Origin: an uncultured Planctomycetales bacterium
GTDB taxonomy: Bacteria > Planctomycetota > Planctomycetia > Isosphaerales > Isosphaeraceae
NCBI GenBank assembly: GCA_903926465.1
Contig: CAIYJE010000055.1
Location: 32,361-96,360 of the forward strand
Direction of reading: 5' to 3'
DNA length: 64,000 bases
This document shows positions 1 through 8,664 of this stretch, in pieces. A program made the translations under genes and the position numbers. The first letter of the stretch is position 1. The number at the start of each line of letters is the position of its first letter. A model generated the notes under the pieces. It made no database searches and was not told the DNA's origin. It was given only the letters and a program-made list of their open reading frames with translations.

Positions 1-1
1 C

Positions 2-559
2 AACAACAACGCCAGCTTGCAGCAGGGCTACACCCTGACAGGCACGATCACAACCGACGGCAAGATCGGTGATCTAGCCGGGTCGGACATCGGGGCTTGG
101 TCGATCACCGCCACCAATGGCACCGCCACTTATACGACCTCGGGCACCGGAGCGATTATCGATGGGTCAGTGACTGCCTCTTCCACCGCCCTCACAGTTA
201 GCGGGGTCACACAGCAGATTGACACGTATAATAGTTTCACACTCAAAGGCGATGACGGTTGGGTCTACGAGTTAACTAATTTTGCGAACAACCCCGGTAA
301 CGCGCCATTCTCCTACACACACAGGTCTGCGATGTATCAGGAGAATCCTCCGTACCTGACTGCCTTCTTGGTCTTTGACAGTTCAATTACTCTTCCCTTT
401 GCAGCGTTAACAATAGCAACGGCCTCCGCCGCCGTCCCTGAGCCTTCAACCGTGGTGCTGGCCACCATTGTAGGTGCGATTGGCCTGGGTGGCGCGGCGG
501 TCCGCAAGCGCAAGCTGGCCAAGCTGATCGACCTAGACGGGCGCGTTGGCTCGCTCTAA
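2..559 (+). CDS. PEP-CTERM sorting-domain protein (3' part; start lies upstream of the window)
   Basis: The open frame runs in from the left edge with no credible start inside the window. The C-terminus has the PEP-CTERM layout: VPEPST, a hydrophobic span of about 17 residues (VVLATIVGAIGLGGAAV) and a basic tail (RKRKLAK), followed by about 14 further residues. In this family the tripartite signal directs an exported protein to exosortase/archaeosortase-type processing at the cell envelope. The visible N-terminal part is rich in Thr, Ser, Gly and Asn and looks like a secreted beta-rich domain, but I recognise no specific fold. No exosortase gene is present in the window. The 3' side opens onto a repeat-rich intergenic region. 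Confidence 0.8.
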   Translation, partial: NNNASLQQGYTLTGTITTDGKIGDLAGSDIGAWSITATNGTATYTTSGTGAIIDGSVTASSTALTVSGVTQQIDTYNSFTLKGDDGWVYELTNFANNPGNAPFSYTHRSAMYQENPPYLTAFLVFDSSITLPFAALTIATASAAVPEPSTVVLATIVGAIGLGGAAVRKRKLAKLIDLDGRVGSL

Positions 560-649
560 CGATTGTCTATCCCAGGGACTGCATGGCGCTGGCTGCGAGC
601 TTTGCAGCCAGCCCGTGCAGGCGGCTTGGGTGAAGTTCAAACAACGCGT

Positions 650-749
650 GCTTGCTCTGGTGGCATGGATGACGCCGTCTTTGGGTCATCCGTGAACGGG
701 TGCAAACGACGTGTGCTTGCGGTGGGGCGAGGTTCCACCCGAGCCGGAC
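650..749 (+). repeat. 100-bp dispersed repeat, copy 1
   Basis: This block is nearly the same as 59566-59665: both contain GCTTGCTCTGGTGGCATGG, a GGATGAC/GTCATCC hairpin, GACGTGTGCTTGCGG and an arm ending GAGCCGGAC. A short piece in the opposite orientation (GTCATCCATGCCACCAGAGC) lies at 1211-1230, and shorter relatives occur at about 60941-60972 and 61021-61052. I read it as a non-coding, MITE-like family. Confidence 0.75.
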
Positions 750-845
750 GATTGTGGAACCGTAGTATTCACAATTGCGCCTGTACTCGAATGCCTTTGC
801 AGTTCGTTTGTCCGGCTCGGGTGGAACCTCGCCCCACCGCAAGCA
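714..845. repeat. Perfect 36-bp inverted repeat (MITE-like hairpin element)
   Basis: The left arm at 714-749 and the right arm at 810-845 are exact reverse complements over 36 bases. They begin TGCTTGCGGTGGGGCG and end GAGCCGGAC, and flank a 60-base spacer. The left arm is also the right end of the 100-bp repeat at 650-749. Open frames read through the arms translate as RWGEVPPEPD or RLGWNLAPPQA; these are repeat translations, not genes. Confidence 0.85.
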
Positions 846-1010
846 TGGAAACCTTCATTTTACCATGATCCAGCCAGGTTTTGCGACTTGTGATAGATGA
901 CGAGGGTTTCACCCTGGGCTCATGTTGTGTCGGGCGTTTGGCCCTCAAGCGATCCTGTGTGCAAGGCAATTATGAATCGCTCTACAACCAGGTGAAAAGC
1001 GAGGCCGGTT

Positions 1011-1199
1011 GTGCAAGAAGTTGTGATGGCAGAAAACGGGTTAAAGAGCCCCGAGCAGCGCTGCCCCCAATGTTTACGGGCGGGCAATAACCTGAGGCGG
1101 CTGAACCGGTCGCCCGTCGATCGGCTGATTGGGCTCATTTTCCAATGTCAGAAGTTCAAATGCTGGGTGTGTGGCTGGCAAGGATTGATGAGAGGATAA
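1011..1199 (+). CDS. Small zinc-ribbon-like protein
   Basis: A 62-residue protein with two CxxC knuckles: C18-P-Q-C21 near the N-terminus and C51-W-V-C54 near the C-terminus, separated by a basic, Arg-rich stretch (LRRLNRSPVDRL). An extra Cys sits at 46. The pattern fits a treble-clef or zinc-ribbon fold, and a structural zinc role is an inference. The GTG at 1011 follows GAGG at six-base spacing; an ATG at 1026 is an alternative. It stands alone between repeat copies and has no operon partner. I know of no specific function, and similar orphan mini-ribbons are usually left hypothetical. Confidence 0.55.
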   Translation: MQEVVMAENGLKSPEQRCPQCLRAGNNLRRLNRSPVDRLIGLIFQCQKFKCWVCGWQGLMRG

Positions 1200-1403
1200 C
1201 CCGAAGACGTGTCATCCATGCCACCAGAGCACAGCTGTATCCCAGGGCCTCAAGACCGAATTCCGGTGTACTCACAGCCGGTCGGCCTGGGATATCATGA
1301 ATGGCCTTGGCGGGAGCTAGGAACAGCCTGGGTTGCCGGCCAGCACTGGCCGGGCCTGGAATGATCGCTGGATTTTGAACTGAATTTGCAGGGAGCCGTG
1401 GAC

Positions 1404-1889
1404 TTGAGCGAGGAACTGTTGGCAACCGACCCCAGGCGGTGGGCGAAGCCGGCCCACCCCGATGAGCCCCAAAACCGGATGCCGTTCCATGATCTGCTGG
1501 GGATGTGGCCACGCGAGGTGGCTGGTGGCAAGGCCGTGATCGAATTAACGGTGGGCCCCCAGCACTTACGGGCCGGCACCATTTTGCACGGTGGCGTGTT
1601 CGCGGCCCTGCTTGATGCGGCCCAGGGGATGGCGGCGGCCAGCCTGGCACCGCCGGATCATGATCTGGTGACCGCCCAGCTTGGCCTGAACTTCATTCGG
1701 CCCGCACGCGTGGGAGATGCGCTCATTGCACTCGGAGAGGTCCAGCACGCGGGGCGCAAGACGGCCGTGACCCGGGGTGAGATTCGATCGAGTAATGGCA
1801 CCCTGCTCGCCACGGGGACGGCCACACTGCTGTATTTGCCTATGGATACGGGCGTGGAAAACGGTGAAAAGCTGAGAAGAATGGACTGA
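1404..1889 (+). CDS. PaaI-family hotdog thioesterase
   Basis: This is a 161-residue single-hotdog protein of the PaaI/YbgC type, which hydrolyses acyl-CoA (often aryl-acyl-CoA) thioesters in the cytoplasm. The family signature is the helix start HGGVFAALLDAAQGMAA, where His-Gly-Gly and the Asp about eight residues on form the active-site region; the strand LNFIRPARVGDALIALGEV follows as expected. I chose the TTG start at 1404 because GGGAG lies eight bases upstream; GTG 1398 and TTG 1386 are in-frame alternatives. The C-terminal tail after LLYLP is short and polar. It is monocistronic here and the substrate cannot be told from sequence. Confidence 0.85.
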   Translation: MSEELLATDPRRWAKPAHPDEPQNRMPFHDLLGMWPREVAGGKAVIELTVGPQHLRAGTILHGGVFAALLDAAQGMAAASLAPPDHDLVTAQLGLNFIRPARVGDALIALGEVQHAGRKTAVTRGEIRSSNGTLLATGTATLLYLPMDTGVENGEKLRRMD

Positions 1890-1930
1890 AATGCTCGGTA
1901 TGGACTTGAATAAACCTACGTAGTTGATGT

Positions 1931-1976
1931 TTTGGTCGATCATTCCTGTCCATACCGTCCATCAGGTCCATTCTGG
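1931..1976 (-). repeat. Dispersed ATGGACGG/ATGGACAGG repeat, copy 1
   Basis: Read on the minus strand, this block contains GATGGACGGTATGGACAGG followed by TGATCGACCAA. The same string, with a few substitutions, appears on the plus strand at 8586-8617. Both copies lie in intergenic DNA close to a gene 3' end. The role is unknown; I treat it as a short interspersed repeat. Confidence 0.6.
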
Positions 1977-1996
1977 TTTGCGTTGTTTCCCCAATG

Positions 1997-2032
1997 AAAA
2001 AAGCCGGCCTGGTCAGATGACCCGGCCGGCTT
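1997..2032 (-). terminator. Rho-independent terminator of the DUF1559 gene
   Basis: On the minus strand a 9-bp stem (AAGCCGGCC/GGCCGGCTT) with a 14-base loop is followed by a run of T. It starts 26 bases past the stop codon of the DUF1559 gene. Confidence 0.8.
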
Positions 2033-2057
2033 GGTTGCTCTGGATGATAAGCTTCAA

Positions 2058-3146
2058 TCAATAGTCGCTGGCGGAAACCACTTCACCACCGGCGGCCGAG
2101 ATGATTGACCGGAAGACCACGACGTTGATGGATTCTTTGAGGAACTTCACGCTGCCGTCGCCGAACAGGGCGTTGACGCCACCAGGATGGAACGAGAACG
2201 GTTCCTGGTTGGCACCTGCCTGGCTGGTGGTACCGAACGCTGGGTTTCCTGCTTGTGGGTAAGGGCCTTGGGCGCACATCGGTCGGAACTTGTTGTTCGG
2301 AGCGCCGGAAACACCCAGGCCCACACCGTTGGCCTCACCCCAGCGCCATGCTCGTCTCTGCCCCTGGGGCACGGGGCGAGAAACGTTGGGCTGAAGTGGG
2401 GATACGTAAGATTCAGGCCGTTCGCTCACAAACCGGGCATCGCGACCAGCGTCTTCGATCGCCAGAATCGTCCCGCTCAAACCGTCTCTGGTGGCGGCAA
2501 TGGTGCCAACCGGGTGGTGGAGAATGCCGTCGATACGGGAGGGTCGATTGCGGAACGGAACGATGGGAGTGGCACCGGTTTGGCCAGTACGACCCTGGGG
2601 GTCGATATCCACATAGGTGGTGAAACCGTAGTCATTCACACCGTAGCCAGGGCCAGCATTCTCGAATGGCGCACCGTTGGGGTCGCCGGTCTGGTCGCGG
2701 CCGGCGCTGCCTTCACGAACCGAGCTTGGGCAGATGAAGGTGTTAACCACGGTGGAATAGGCGGTGTAGTTCACGCCACTCAGGTGGTTGTAATCAAAGT
2801 TGAAGTTGATGGAGTTGAACACGGTGCCACCTTCCAGGTACTGGAGAGCCCGGGCGTGAGCGCCGGTGCCATCGGTGTACATGGTGTCTGGCACAGCCAC
2901 ACCCTGGTACAGCGAACCCTGGCCGGCGATTGGGAACGTGCCGTTGGCGGATTCGTAGTTGTGAACGGCCAGGCCGAGTTGCTTGAGGTTGTTGGTGCAC
3001 TGGGCGCGGCGGGCGGCTTCACGGGCCGACTGCACGGCGGGCAGTAGCAAAGACACCAGCACACCAATGATTGAGATCACCACAAGCAGTTCAATCAGCG
3101 TAAAACCACGGCGGAGGGACGGAATCCTGGTCGGCGAAGCAGACAT
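2058..3146 (-). CDS. DUF1559 family protein with type IV pilin-like N-terminus
   Basis: A 362-residue member of the large planctomycete DUF1559 family. It has a prepilin-type N-terminus, [19 protein letters not shown], with the conserved Gly-Phe cleavage site and Glu at +5. This is followed by [24 protein letters not shown] and, near the C-terminus, [21 protein letters not shown], both hallmarks of the family. It is expected to be processed by a prepilin peptidase and to sit in or on the inner membrane; its true role is unknown. The start at 3146 is preceded by AGGAG, while the longer frame upstream has no support. A lipoprotein gene lies 68 bases upstream in the same direction, a common pairing in these genomes. 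Confidence 0.9.
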   Translation of the reverse strand: MSASPTRIPSLRRGFTLIELLVVISIIGVLVSLLLPAVQSAREAARRAQCTNNLKQLGLAVHNYESANGTFPIAGQGSLYQGVAVPDTMYTDGTGAHARALQYLEGGTVFNSINFNFDYNHLSGVNYTAYSTVVNTFICPSSVREGSAGRDQTGDPNGAPFENAGPGYGVNDYGFTTYVDIDPQGRTGQTGATPIVPFRNRPSRIDGILHHPVGTIAATRDGLSGTILAIEDAGRDARFVSERPESYVSPLQPNVSRPVPQGQRRAWRWGEANGVGLGVSGAPNNKFRPMCAQGPYPQAGNPAFGTTSQAGANQEPFSFHPGGVNALFGDGSVKFLKESINVVVFRSIISAAGGEVVSASDY

Positions 3147-3214
3147 CGAAATCTCCTGAATCTGGGATAGAACGAGAACGCGAACCTGAAAATGTGCGAT
3201 CGGAACCAGACGGG

Positions 3215-3694
3215 TCACTTCAACTCGATTGGGCTCAGCGTGGTGGGCTCGGCCTTCACGGTGACTACCAGCGTGGAGCTGTCTTCATCAAGGTATTTGG
3301 ATGGGAACGGTGGCTTGACCGTCTTGCTCTTCTTGACTCCGGCGGCCCCAGGCTCGACCCGCACCTTGTATTTGCCGGGCACTGCGCCATCGCCGGGCGT
3401 CTTGGTGGTCAGCGTGAACTTGCCATCACTCTGAATCTCGCCCACCGACGGTGGCGTGCTGGTATCCTCGGCGGCCACCAAAACCACGCGGCCTTCCTTC
3501 AGAGGCGACCCATTCTTGAGGACGACAGTTCCAGAGACCGGGAAGGTCTGACCGATCGGTTTGGTTGCCACATCCGAAGGACCCGAGCAACCCACTCCGC
3601 AGAGCAGGGCCGCCGTGCCAGCGAGCGCTGTGAATGTGTTTCGGAAACGGGAACGAAAACCAGAGAGTGAACGCTTTCCCGAACTCATCGACAT
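3215..3694 (-). CDS. Lipoprotein with transthyretin/carboxypeptidase-regulatory-like domain
   Basis: A secreted lipoprotein of about 159 residues. A basic N-terminus and hydrophobic core lead to the lipobox LLCGVGC. The mature part reads as one beta-sandwich: [23 protein letters not shown], then [29 protein letters not shown], which matches the regulatory-like domain that recurs beside DUF1559 genes in planctomycetes. The start is uncertain: ATGs cluster at 3703, 3697, 3694 and 3688 with GAGG just ahead, and longer frames lack a ribosome site. It is probably co-transcribed with the DUF1559 gene downstream. A structural envelope role is inference. Confidence 0.8.
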   Translation of the reverse strand: MSMSSGKRSLSGFRSRFRNTFTALAGTAALLCGVGCSGPSDVATKPIGQTFPVSGTVVLKNGSPLKEGRVVLVAAEDTSTPPSVGEIQSDGKFTLTTKTPGDGAVPGKYKVRVEPGAAGVKKSKTVKPPFPSKYLDEDSSTLVVTVKAEPTTLSPIELK

Positions 3695-4168
3695 CATCCT
3701 CATAGACTGGGGTAACCCGAGCGTTTTCGTTGTCATGTCGCTCGGGCTTAGCCACGTGGCCGCGGTCATGGTCAACCCCCTAGGGCAATGGCCGTGCCAG
3801 ATTCACGGGTCACCGGTTGGAAAACTGGCTTCCCTGTGAAATTTCCTCGGAATTCCTATCGTTTTGATAGGGAATATTTTTTAGGGGGGGTAGGATCCGG
3901 CCTGGCTGGGCCTTGAAATCTCACGGCCGTGCCAGGAAATATCCCAGGCCATGAAATTTCCAGGGTGGGATTTGACTCTGCGTTTTTGCGCGCTGTTATG
4001 GGTTACTTGGTGAGAAATCGCCTGTTTCGACCGAAGTCTGCCATCAATCCGAATCTTTCGAATCGCTCTTGCCTTCTCTTGGAGATTGAATCAATACTAA
4101 CTCGATCAGAGTGGTATGAAATGGTCTATCGAGATTTTTGGAGTGCTGGGTTACTCCGGTGGTGATCC
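3695..4168. other. Intergenic region, no gene seen
   Basis: The 474 bases between the divergent lipoprotein and activator genes include an A/T-rich stretch (TTTTGATAGGGAATATTTTTTAG) that probably carries one or both promoters. I see no clear -24/-12 or -35/-10 pair. The 78-residue frame at 3929-4165 has no family features. Confidence 0.4.
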
Positions 4169-5800
4169 ATGAGTGTGCTCCTGACACGAGAGAGTAAGGT
4201 CAAGTCGATGGACGTCGAAGGTTCGAGCGTGGCTCTGGTTTCCGACCTCTGGCGGGAGGTGGGTCGGCACCTGCATCTGGAGGAGGTCATCGAGCGGCTG
4301 GCGGAGATGTTGCCGCCGTTCTTACCTGCCGACGAGGTTTTGATTCGCCTGGTGGATTCTGGCCGACAGGTGCTGGAAACGGCGGCGCTTGGGCTGGGGA
4401 AGCCGGGGCCGGTGCCTGCGCGGGCCCGGACCGAATGCTTGGAGTCGGATTACCAGCGGATCATTCAGTGGTGTCAATCAGATCGCGTGGAGCGGGGCAG
4501 TGTGCGAGAACTGGGGGCGCGGTTGCCTGGCCTGGTCCCGCCCGACCTGGAGGGAGACGTGCTAGCCGCGCCTCTCAAAAGTCCAGGTGGCCAGCTGGGG
4601 GCGGTGGTGCTGGTGGCCTTGCCGCCCGAGCGGTTTGTGGCGGCTCATCTGGCGGTGGTGGCAAAGTTGCTGGATCCACTGTCGATGGCGCTTGAGAATG
4701 ATCATCGGTTGCGGGAACTGGTGACTTTGCGAGAGGCGGTGGAGGCCGAGAACCGGGGGCTGCTCTCCAGGCTTGGCCGGCATGATATCAGCGAGTCGAT
4801 TGTGGGGGCCGATACGGGCTTGCGCGAGGTGATGGAGCAGATCGACCTGGTGGCCCGGTCTGATGCGCCGGTGCTGGTGCTGGGCGAAACGGGTTCTGGT
4901 AAAGAGGTTGTGGCGCGTGCCATTCACCTCAAATCCAGGCGAGCCACGGGTCCATTCATGCGCGTGAATTGCGGTGCCATTCCGCCCGAGCTGGTGGATA
5001 GCGAGCTGTTTGGCCATGAACGAGGGAGCTTCACCGGTGCGCTCAATGAGCGCAAGGGCTGGTTTGAGCGGGCCGACGGCGGCACCTTGTTTCTGGACGA
5101 GTGTGGTGAGTTGCCACCGGCCGCGCAGGTGCGATTGTTGCGGATCTTGCAAGACGGCCAGTTTGAACGGGTGGGTGGAGAGAAAGCGTGTCGGGCCGAC
5201 GTGCGGATTATTGCGGCAACGCACAGGGACCTGCAGGCGATGGTGTCTGCGGGTCAGTTCCGGCAGGATCTGTGGTACCGGATGGCGGTGTTTCCGATCA
5301 AGCTGCCGGCCTTGCGAGAGCGGGTCATGGATATTCCGGTGCTGGCGGCCCACTTTGCCGTACGTGCCGCCGGCCGGCTGGGTGCGCCGCCGCTGGCCCC
5401 TGATCTGGCCGATGTGGATTTGCTGTGCGCCTATAGCTGGCCCGGCAATGTGCGTGAACTGGCGGCCGTGATTGAGCGGGCAACCATTCTGGGGAACGGC
5501 AAGCGGCTGGAGATTGCCAGGGCGCTGGGAAATGCCCAGGTATTGCCCTTGCCAGACGTGGCTGCCGTCAAGCTTGCGTCCGATGTTTCTGTACCGGCGG
5601 CCTTACCGGTTGCAGATGCTGCAAGCGGACCGTTTCCGACCCTTGATGATGCCATTCGCGATCACATGGTGCTGGCGCTGGAAAAGACGCGGGGCCGGAT
5701 TGAGGGGCCAGATGGCGCGGCGGCTTTGCTGGGGATCAATCCCCACACCTTGCGTTCCCGGATGAAGAAACTCGGGGTGAACTGGGGGCAGTTTCGATAA
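4169..5800 (+). CDS. Sigma-54-type transcriptional activator with N-terminal GAF-like domain
   Basis: A 543-residue bacterial enhancer-binding protein. Residues about 20-180 look like a GAF sensor. The AAA+ core has Walker A GETGSGKE (239-246), the sigma-54 contact loop as GSFTGA (286-291), Walker B GGTLFLDECGELPP and the arginine-finger region WYRMAVFPIKLPALRER. The C-terminus is a Fis-type helix-turn-helix (AAALLGINPHTLRSRMKKLGV). The family remodels sigma-54 polymerase at -24/-12 promoters. The second loop residue is Ser where GAFTGA is usual, a variant seen in some members. An ATG at 4208 with AAGG upstream is an alternative start. The effector and target genes cannot be read from context. 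Confidence 0.9.
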   Translation: MSVLLTRESKVKSMDVEGSSVALVSDLWREVGRHLHLEEVIERLAEMLPPFLPADEVLIRLVDSGRQVLETAALGLGKPGPVPARARTECLESDYQRIIQWCQSDRVERGSVRELGARLPGLVPPDLEGDVLAAPLKSPGGQLGAVVLVALPPERFVAAHLAVVAKLLDPLSMALENDHRLRELVTLREAVEAENRGLLSRLGRHDISESIVGADTGLREVMEQIDLVARSDAPVLVLGETGSGKEVVARAIHLKSRRATGPFMRVNCGAIPPELVDSELFGHERGSFTGALNERKGWFERADGGTLFLDECGELPPAAQVRLLRILQDGQFERVGGEKACRADVRIIAATHRDLQAMVSAGQFRQDLWYRMAVFPIKLPALRERVMDIPVLAAHFAVRAAGRLGAPPLAPDLADVDLLCAYSWPGNVRELAAVIERATILGNGKRLEIARALGNAQVLPLPDVAAVKLASDVSVPAALPVADAASGPFPTLDDAIRDHMVLALEKTRGRIEGPDGAAALLGINPHTLRSRMKKLGVNWGQFR

Positions 5801-5852
5801 TCGGACCCGCCTGCATCTTCTTATAGGATTTCGAAACGTGAGAGTACGAAAA

Positions 5853-5892
5853 ACAAGAACCGGCACCAAACGTGGTTGGTGCCGGTTCTTGT
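5853..5892. terminator. Bidirectional terminator
   Basis: A 17-bp perfect stem (ACAAGAACCGGCACCAA at 5853-5869 with its complement at 5876-5892) and a 6-base loop lies between the convergent activator and TPR genes. The A/T-rich flanks are short, so termination on both sides is likely but not certain. Confidence 0.8.
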
Positions 5893-5931
5893 AAGTTAAA
5901 CACACACTCGTGTGACTGAATCGTGAACGGA

Positions 5932-8322
5932 TTACTGGATCTGTGCCTTGGCCGTATCTTGTTCGCAGTACTCTTTCCACATCTGCTGGTAAGCGGCTTC
6001 CACGTTCTGAGCGAACCGAGTTTTATCCATCAGGGGAGAGGTTTGCATACGCTCTCGAAGGCCGGCCTTCAAATCACTTAAACGATCACGATCTTCCGCC
6101 AGTGCGGCGGCAATTTTGATGTATTCCTCGGGGCTGTGCGCGACCAGTTCTGGCAAACCGATGTTGGTCAGAATGCTCAGGCCGCCTCTTCCCACGGCTG
6201 TTGAGCCAGCCAGGCTAACTACCGGGGTGCCCATCCAAAGGGCATCGCAGGTGGTGGTTCCGCCGCTGTAGGGGAAGGGATCGAGCGCGATATCGGTTTG
6301 CTGGAGAACTCCCAGATATTGGTCCATCGGCAGATAGCCCATGAACACCAGACGGTCTTTAGAAATCCCTTGCTCCACAAAGCTGGCCACAATGTTGTCT
6401 CGGTGGCTACCGGCCTGGGTGTGAATGACCAATCGGGAGTGGGGAACCGCCTGCAAAATCTTGGCCCAGGTGGCGAGCACTTTGGGCCCCACCTTGCAGA
6501 AATTATTGAAAGACCCAAACGTGATCTGGCCTGGCTTTGCAACCGGCAATGGCTGGCTAACCGGCGTGACGGTTGGCGGTTCGTAGCACCAGTACGTTTC
6601 TGGCAAATGAACCGACTTCTCAGAGTAGAACGAACTGGTATCGGTGTGTGGGTCCAGGTACGGGTCTGTCAGGCGATAATCAATGGTGCCCAGGCCCGTG
6701 GTCCCGCAGTAGGCAAGGTAAGTTACCTGCACGGGAGCCGGCTTCCGCGCAAATGTCAGCAGCCGGTGACTGCCCATGTGCATGGTCAGATCGATCAGAA
6801 TGTCGATCTGATCCTGGCGAATCTGGTCGGCCAGTTTCTCGTCTGAGAACGCGGCAGCGTTGCGCCAGGTATCGGCATGCAGGCGGCAACGGTCGGTTAC
6901 TGCGTCTGGTCTGCGAACCGACGCGTAGCAGAAGACCTCAAACTTTTGGCGATTGTGAGCTTCCAGCAGCGGCGAGATGAACCGACCAACCGGGTGCGTG
7001 CGAAAGTCTGGAGACACGTAACCAATGCGCAAGCGGCGGTGAGTCGATTTCTCGTTCTCATGGGGCTTGATCTGTTCGGCCAGTGGTTCAGCGTATCGCT
7101 GGTTCCAGTTTTGGTGCTGTTGATAAACGGTTTCTTGATCCGCCGCATCCGTGAACAACTGGGTGTAAACCACGTTGCTATGAATGGGGTAGTATCCGTT
7201 TGTCAGCTCAAGCGCCTGTTGAAAACTGGCAATGGCCTCATCCAGTTTGCCCTGATCTTTGTAAACATTGCCCACGTTGTTGTGGGCGTCTGGGTGATTG
7301 GGCTTCATTTTCAGGGCTTTGAAGTAATACGACAGGGCCTCATCCAGTTTGCCCTGGTCTTTGCAAACATTGCCAATCTTGACATAGATGTCTGGGTTTT
7401 GCGGGTTGAGTGCGAGTTCCCGCTGGTAGCAGGTCATGGCCTCGGTCAGGTCTCCCAGATCACTCAACGTCTGGCCCAGGTTGCCCAGCGCCTCAACGTA
7501 ATTGGGTTCCAGTTCCAGGGCTTTGCGAAAGGCGGGAACCGCCTCCAATAGCCTTCCTTCTTCATTGAAGGCAACCCCCAGGTTGTTGTGGGCAATTGCA
7601 TAATTGGGCTTAAGTTCCAGAGCCCGGCGGTAGTAGGCAATGGCCTTTTCGAGTTCCCCTCGTTTCTTGAAGAGGTTTCCGATATTGCTGTGCGTTTCGC
7701 CAATTTCGGGCCTGAGTCTGAGCGCTTTTTGGTAACAGTCGAACGCCAGATCAAGTTCGCCCAGGTCAGAGTAAGCATTCCCCAGATTGTTGTGAGCTTC
7801 TACGAACTGGGGATTGAGTTTCAAAGCCTGCCCGAACGTTTCGATGGCGGCTTCAGAATTCCCCTGCTCTTTAAGGGCGTTTCCCAGGTTGTTCAACGCG
7901 TTAACATAGTCTGGCTTGAGCTCCAGCGCATGACGAAAGCTGGCAATGGCCTGGTCGAATTTGCCAAGCCCTTTGAGAGCCAGGCCCAGGTTGTTGTGTG
8001 CCTGGTGATACTTGGGTTGGATTTCAATGGCCCGGCGATAGCAATCGACCGCCTCGTCCATTTTGCCCATATCGGTGTAGGTGGCGCCCAGATTTCCGTA
8101 GGCCTCGGCATAGTCTGGGGCTAGTTCAATGGCCCGCCGGAAACAGGCAATGGCCTCTCCCCGCCGGTGGTCTTGCTGGGCGATTACGCCCAGAAGTTGA
8201 TACGCCACCGGTTGATTGGGGTCCACTTGCAAGATCTGCTGGTAAATTTGCTCGGCAACTTGCAATCGACCATTCTGGTGGTGTTCCACAGCCATAGACA
8301 GCGCTTCAGACACGGTGGGCAT
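5932..8322 (-). CDS. TPR repeat protein with O-GlcNAc transferase (GT41/SPINDLY-like) domain
   Basis: About 796 residues. The N-terminal half (about 4-380) is eleven consecutive 34-residue TPRs of the AxNNLGNxxKxxGxxxEAIxxFxxALELxP type. The C-terminal half is a glycosyltransferase family 41 catalytic region: RLRIGYVSPDFRTHPVGRF, DILIDLTMHMGSHRL, YLAYCGTTGLGTIDYRLTD and ITFGSFNNFCKVGPKVL line up with OGT/SPY motifs, including the His of the HPVG segment and the nucleotide-binding FGSFNN block. The predicted activity is sugar-nucleotide-dependent O-glycosylation of proteins; donor and acceptor are unknown. The ATG at 8322 is preferred; a TTG at 8340 would add six residues. It is monocistronic, and convergent with the upstream activator gene. 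Confidence 0.88.
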   Translation of the reverse strand: MPTVSEALSMAVEHHQNGRLQVAEQIYQQILQVDPNQPVAYQLLGVIAQQDHRRGEAIACFRRAIELAPDYAEAYGNLGATYTDMGKMDEAVDCYRRAIEIQPKYHQAHNNLGLALKGLGKFDQAIASFRHALELKPDYVNALNNLGNALKEQGNSEAAIETFGQALKLNPQFVEAHNNLGNAYSDLGELDLAFDCYQKALRLRPEIGETHSNIGNLFKKRGELEKAIAYYRRALELKPNYAIAHNNLGVAFNEEGRLLEAVPAFRKALELEPNYVEALGNLGQTLSDLGDLTEAMTCYQRELALNPQNPDIYVKIGNVCKDQGKLDEALSYYFKALKMKPNHPDAHNNVGNVYKDQGKLDEAIASFQQALELTNGYYPIHSNVVYTQLFTDAADQETVYQQHQNWNQRYAEPLAEQIKPHENEKSTHRRLRIGYVSPDFRTHPVGRFISPLLEAHNRQKFEVFCYASVRRPDAVTDRCRLHADTWRNAAAFSDEKLADQIRQDQIDILIDLTMHMGSHRLLTFARKPAPVQVTYLAYCGTTGLGTIDYRLTDPYLDPHTDTSSFYSEKSVHLPETYWCYEPPTVTPVSQPLPVAKPGQITFGSFNNFCKVGPKVLATWAKILQAVPHSRLVIHTQAGSHRDNIVASFVEQGISKDRLVFMGYLPMDQYLGVLQQTDIALDPFPYSGGTTTCDALWMGTPVVSLAGSTAVGRGGLSILTNIGLPELVAHSPEEYIKIAAALAEDRDRLSDLKAGLRERMQTSPLMDKTRFAQNVEAAYQQMWKEYCEQDTAKAQIQ

Positions 8323-8574
8323 TTTGATAAGTCCAGGCAATTTCCAGAGGAATCATGATGTTGCAACAGAGATGCCCGAATTATACCGCAAGTCTCAGTG
8401 GCAAAGTGAAACTCTGGCCAGAGAGGCAGTCGAGCACCAACACACAATCTTCGCCAGACTCCCAGAGAACTCAACTACGAATTGACGAAATGACAGTGAG
8501 CGGGGACGAATTGTTCTTGCCTTCAATTACCATGACACTTACCGAACGAGGCGAAACCCAGATTTACCGGATCG

Positions 8575-8660
8575 GAACGGACTTCATGGACGGAATGGAC
8601 AGGGTTGATCGACCAAGACAAAGCCGGTCTGATCTCTTTCTGGTCCATCCCGTCCAATCG
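8575..8660 (+). repeat. Dispersed ATGGACGG/ATGGACAGG repeat, copy 2, with an inverted partner
   Basis: ATGGACGGAATGGACAGG and TGATCGACCAAG (8586-8617) match the minus-strand copy at 1931-1976. About 40 bases downstream, GGTCCATCCCGTCCA (8642-8656) is the imperfect complement of TGGACGGAATGGACA, so this copy can fold into a hairpin just past the oxidoreductase stop codon at 8665. The remaining bases between 8323 and 8575 hold no gene that I can see. Confidence 0.6.
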
Positions 8661-8664
8661 TTAG

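Noticed and set aside
770..800. TTGTG...CACAA pair resembling a Rex operator
   Set aside because: Spacing is 13 bases instead of 8, and it lies inside the hairpin element far from any Rex target.
563..969. Several frames crossing 563-969 that translate as RWGEVPPEPD or RLGWNLAPPQA
   Set aside because: They read through the 36-bp inverted repeat; such peptides are a known artefact of this kind of repeat.
3929..4165. 78-residue plus-strand frame
   Set aside because: No ribosome site, low-complexity start, no family pattern; lies in a promoter region.
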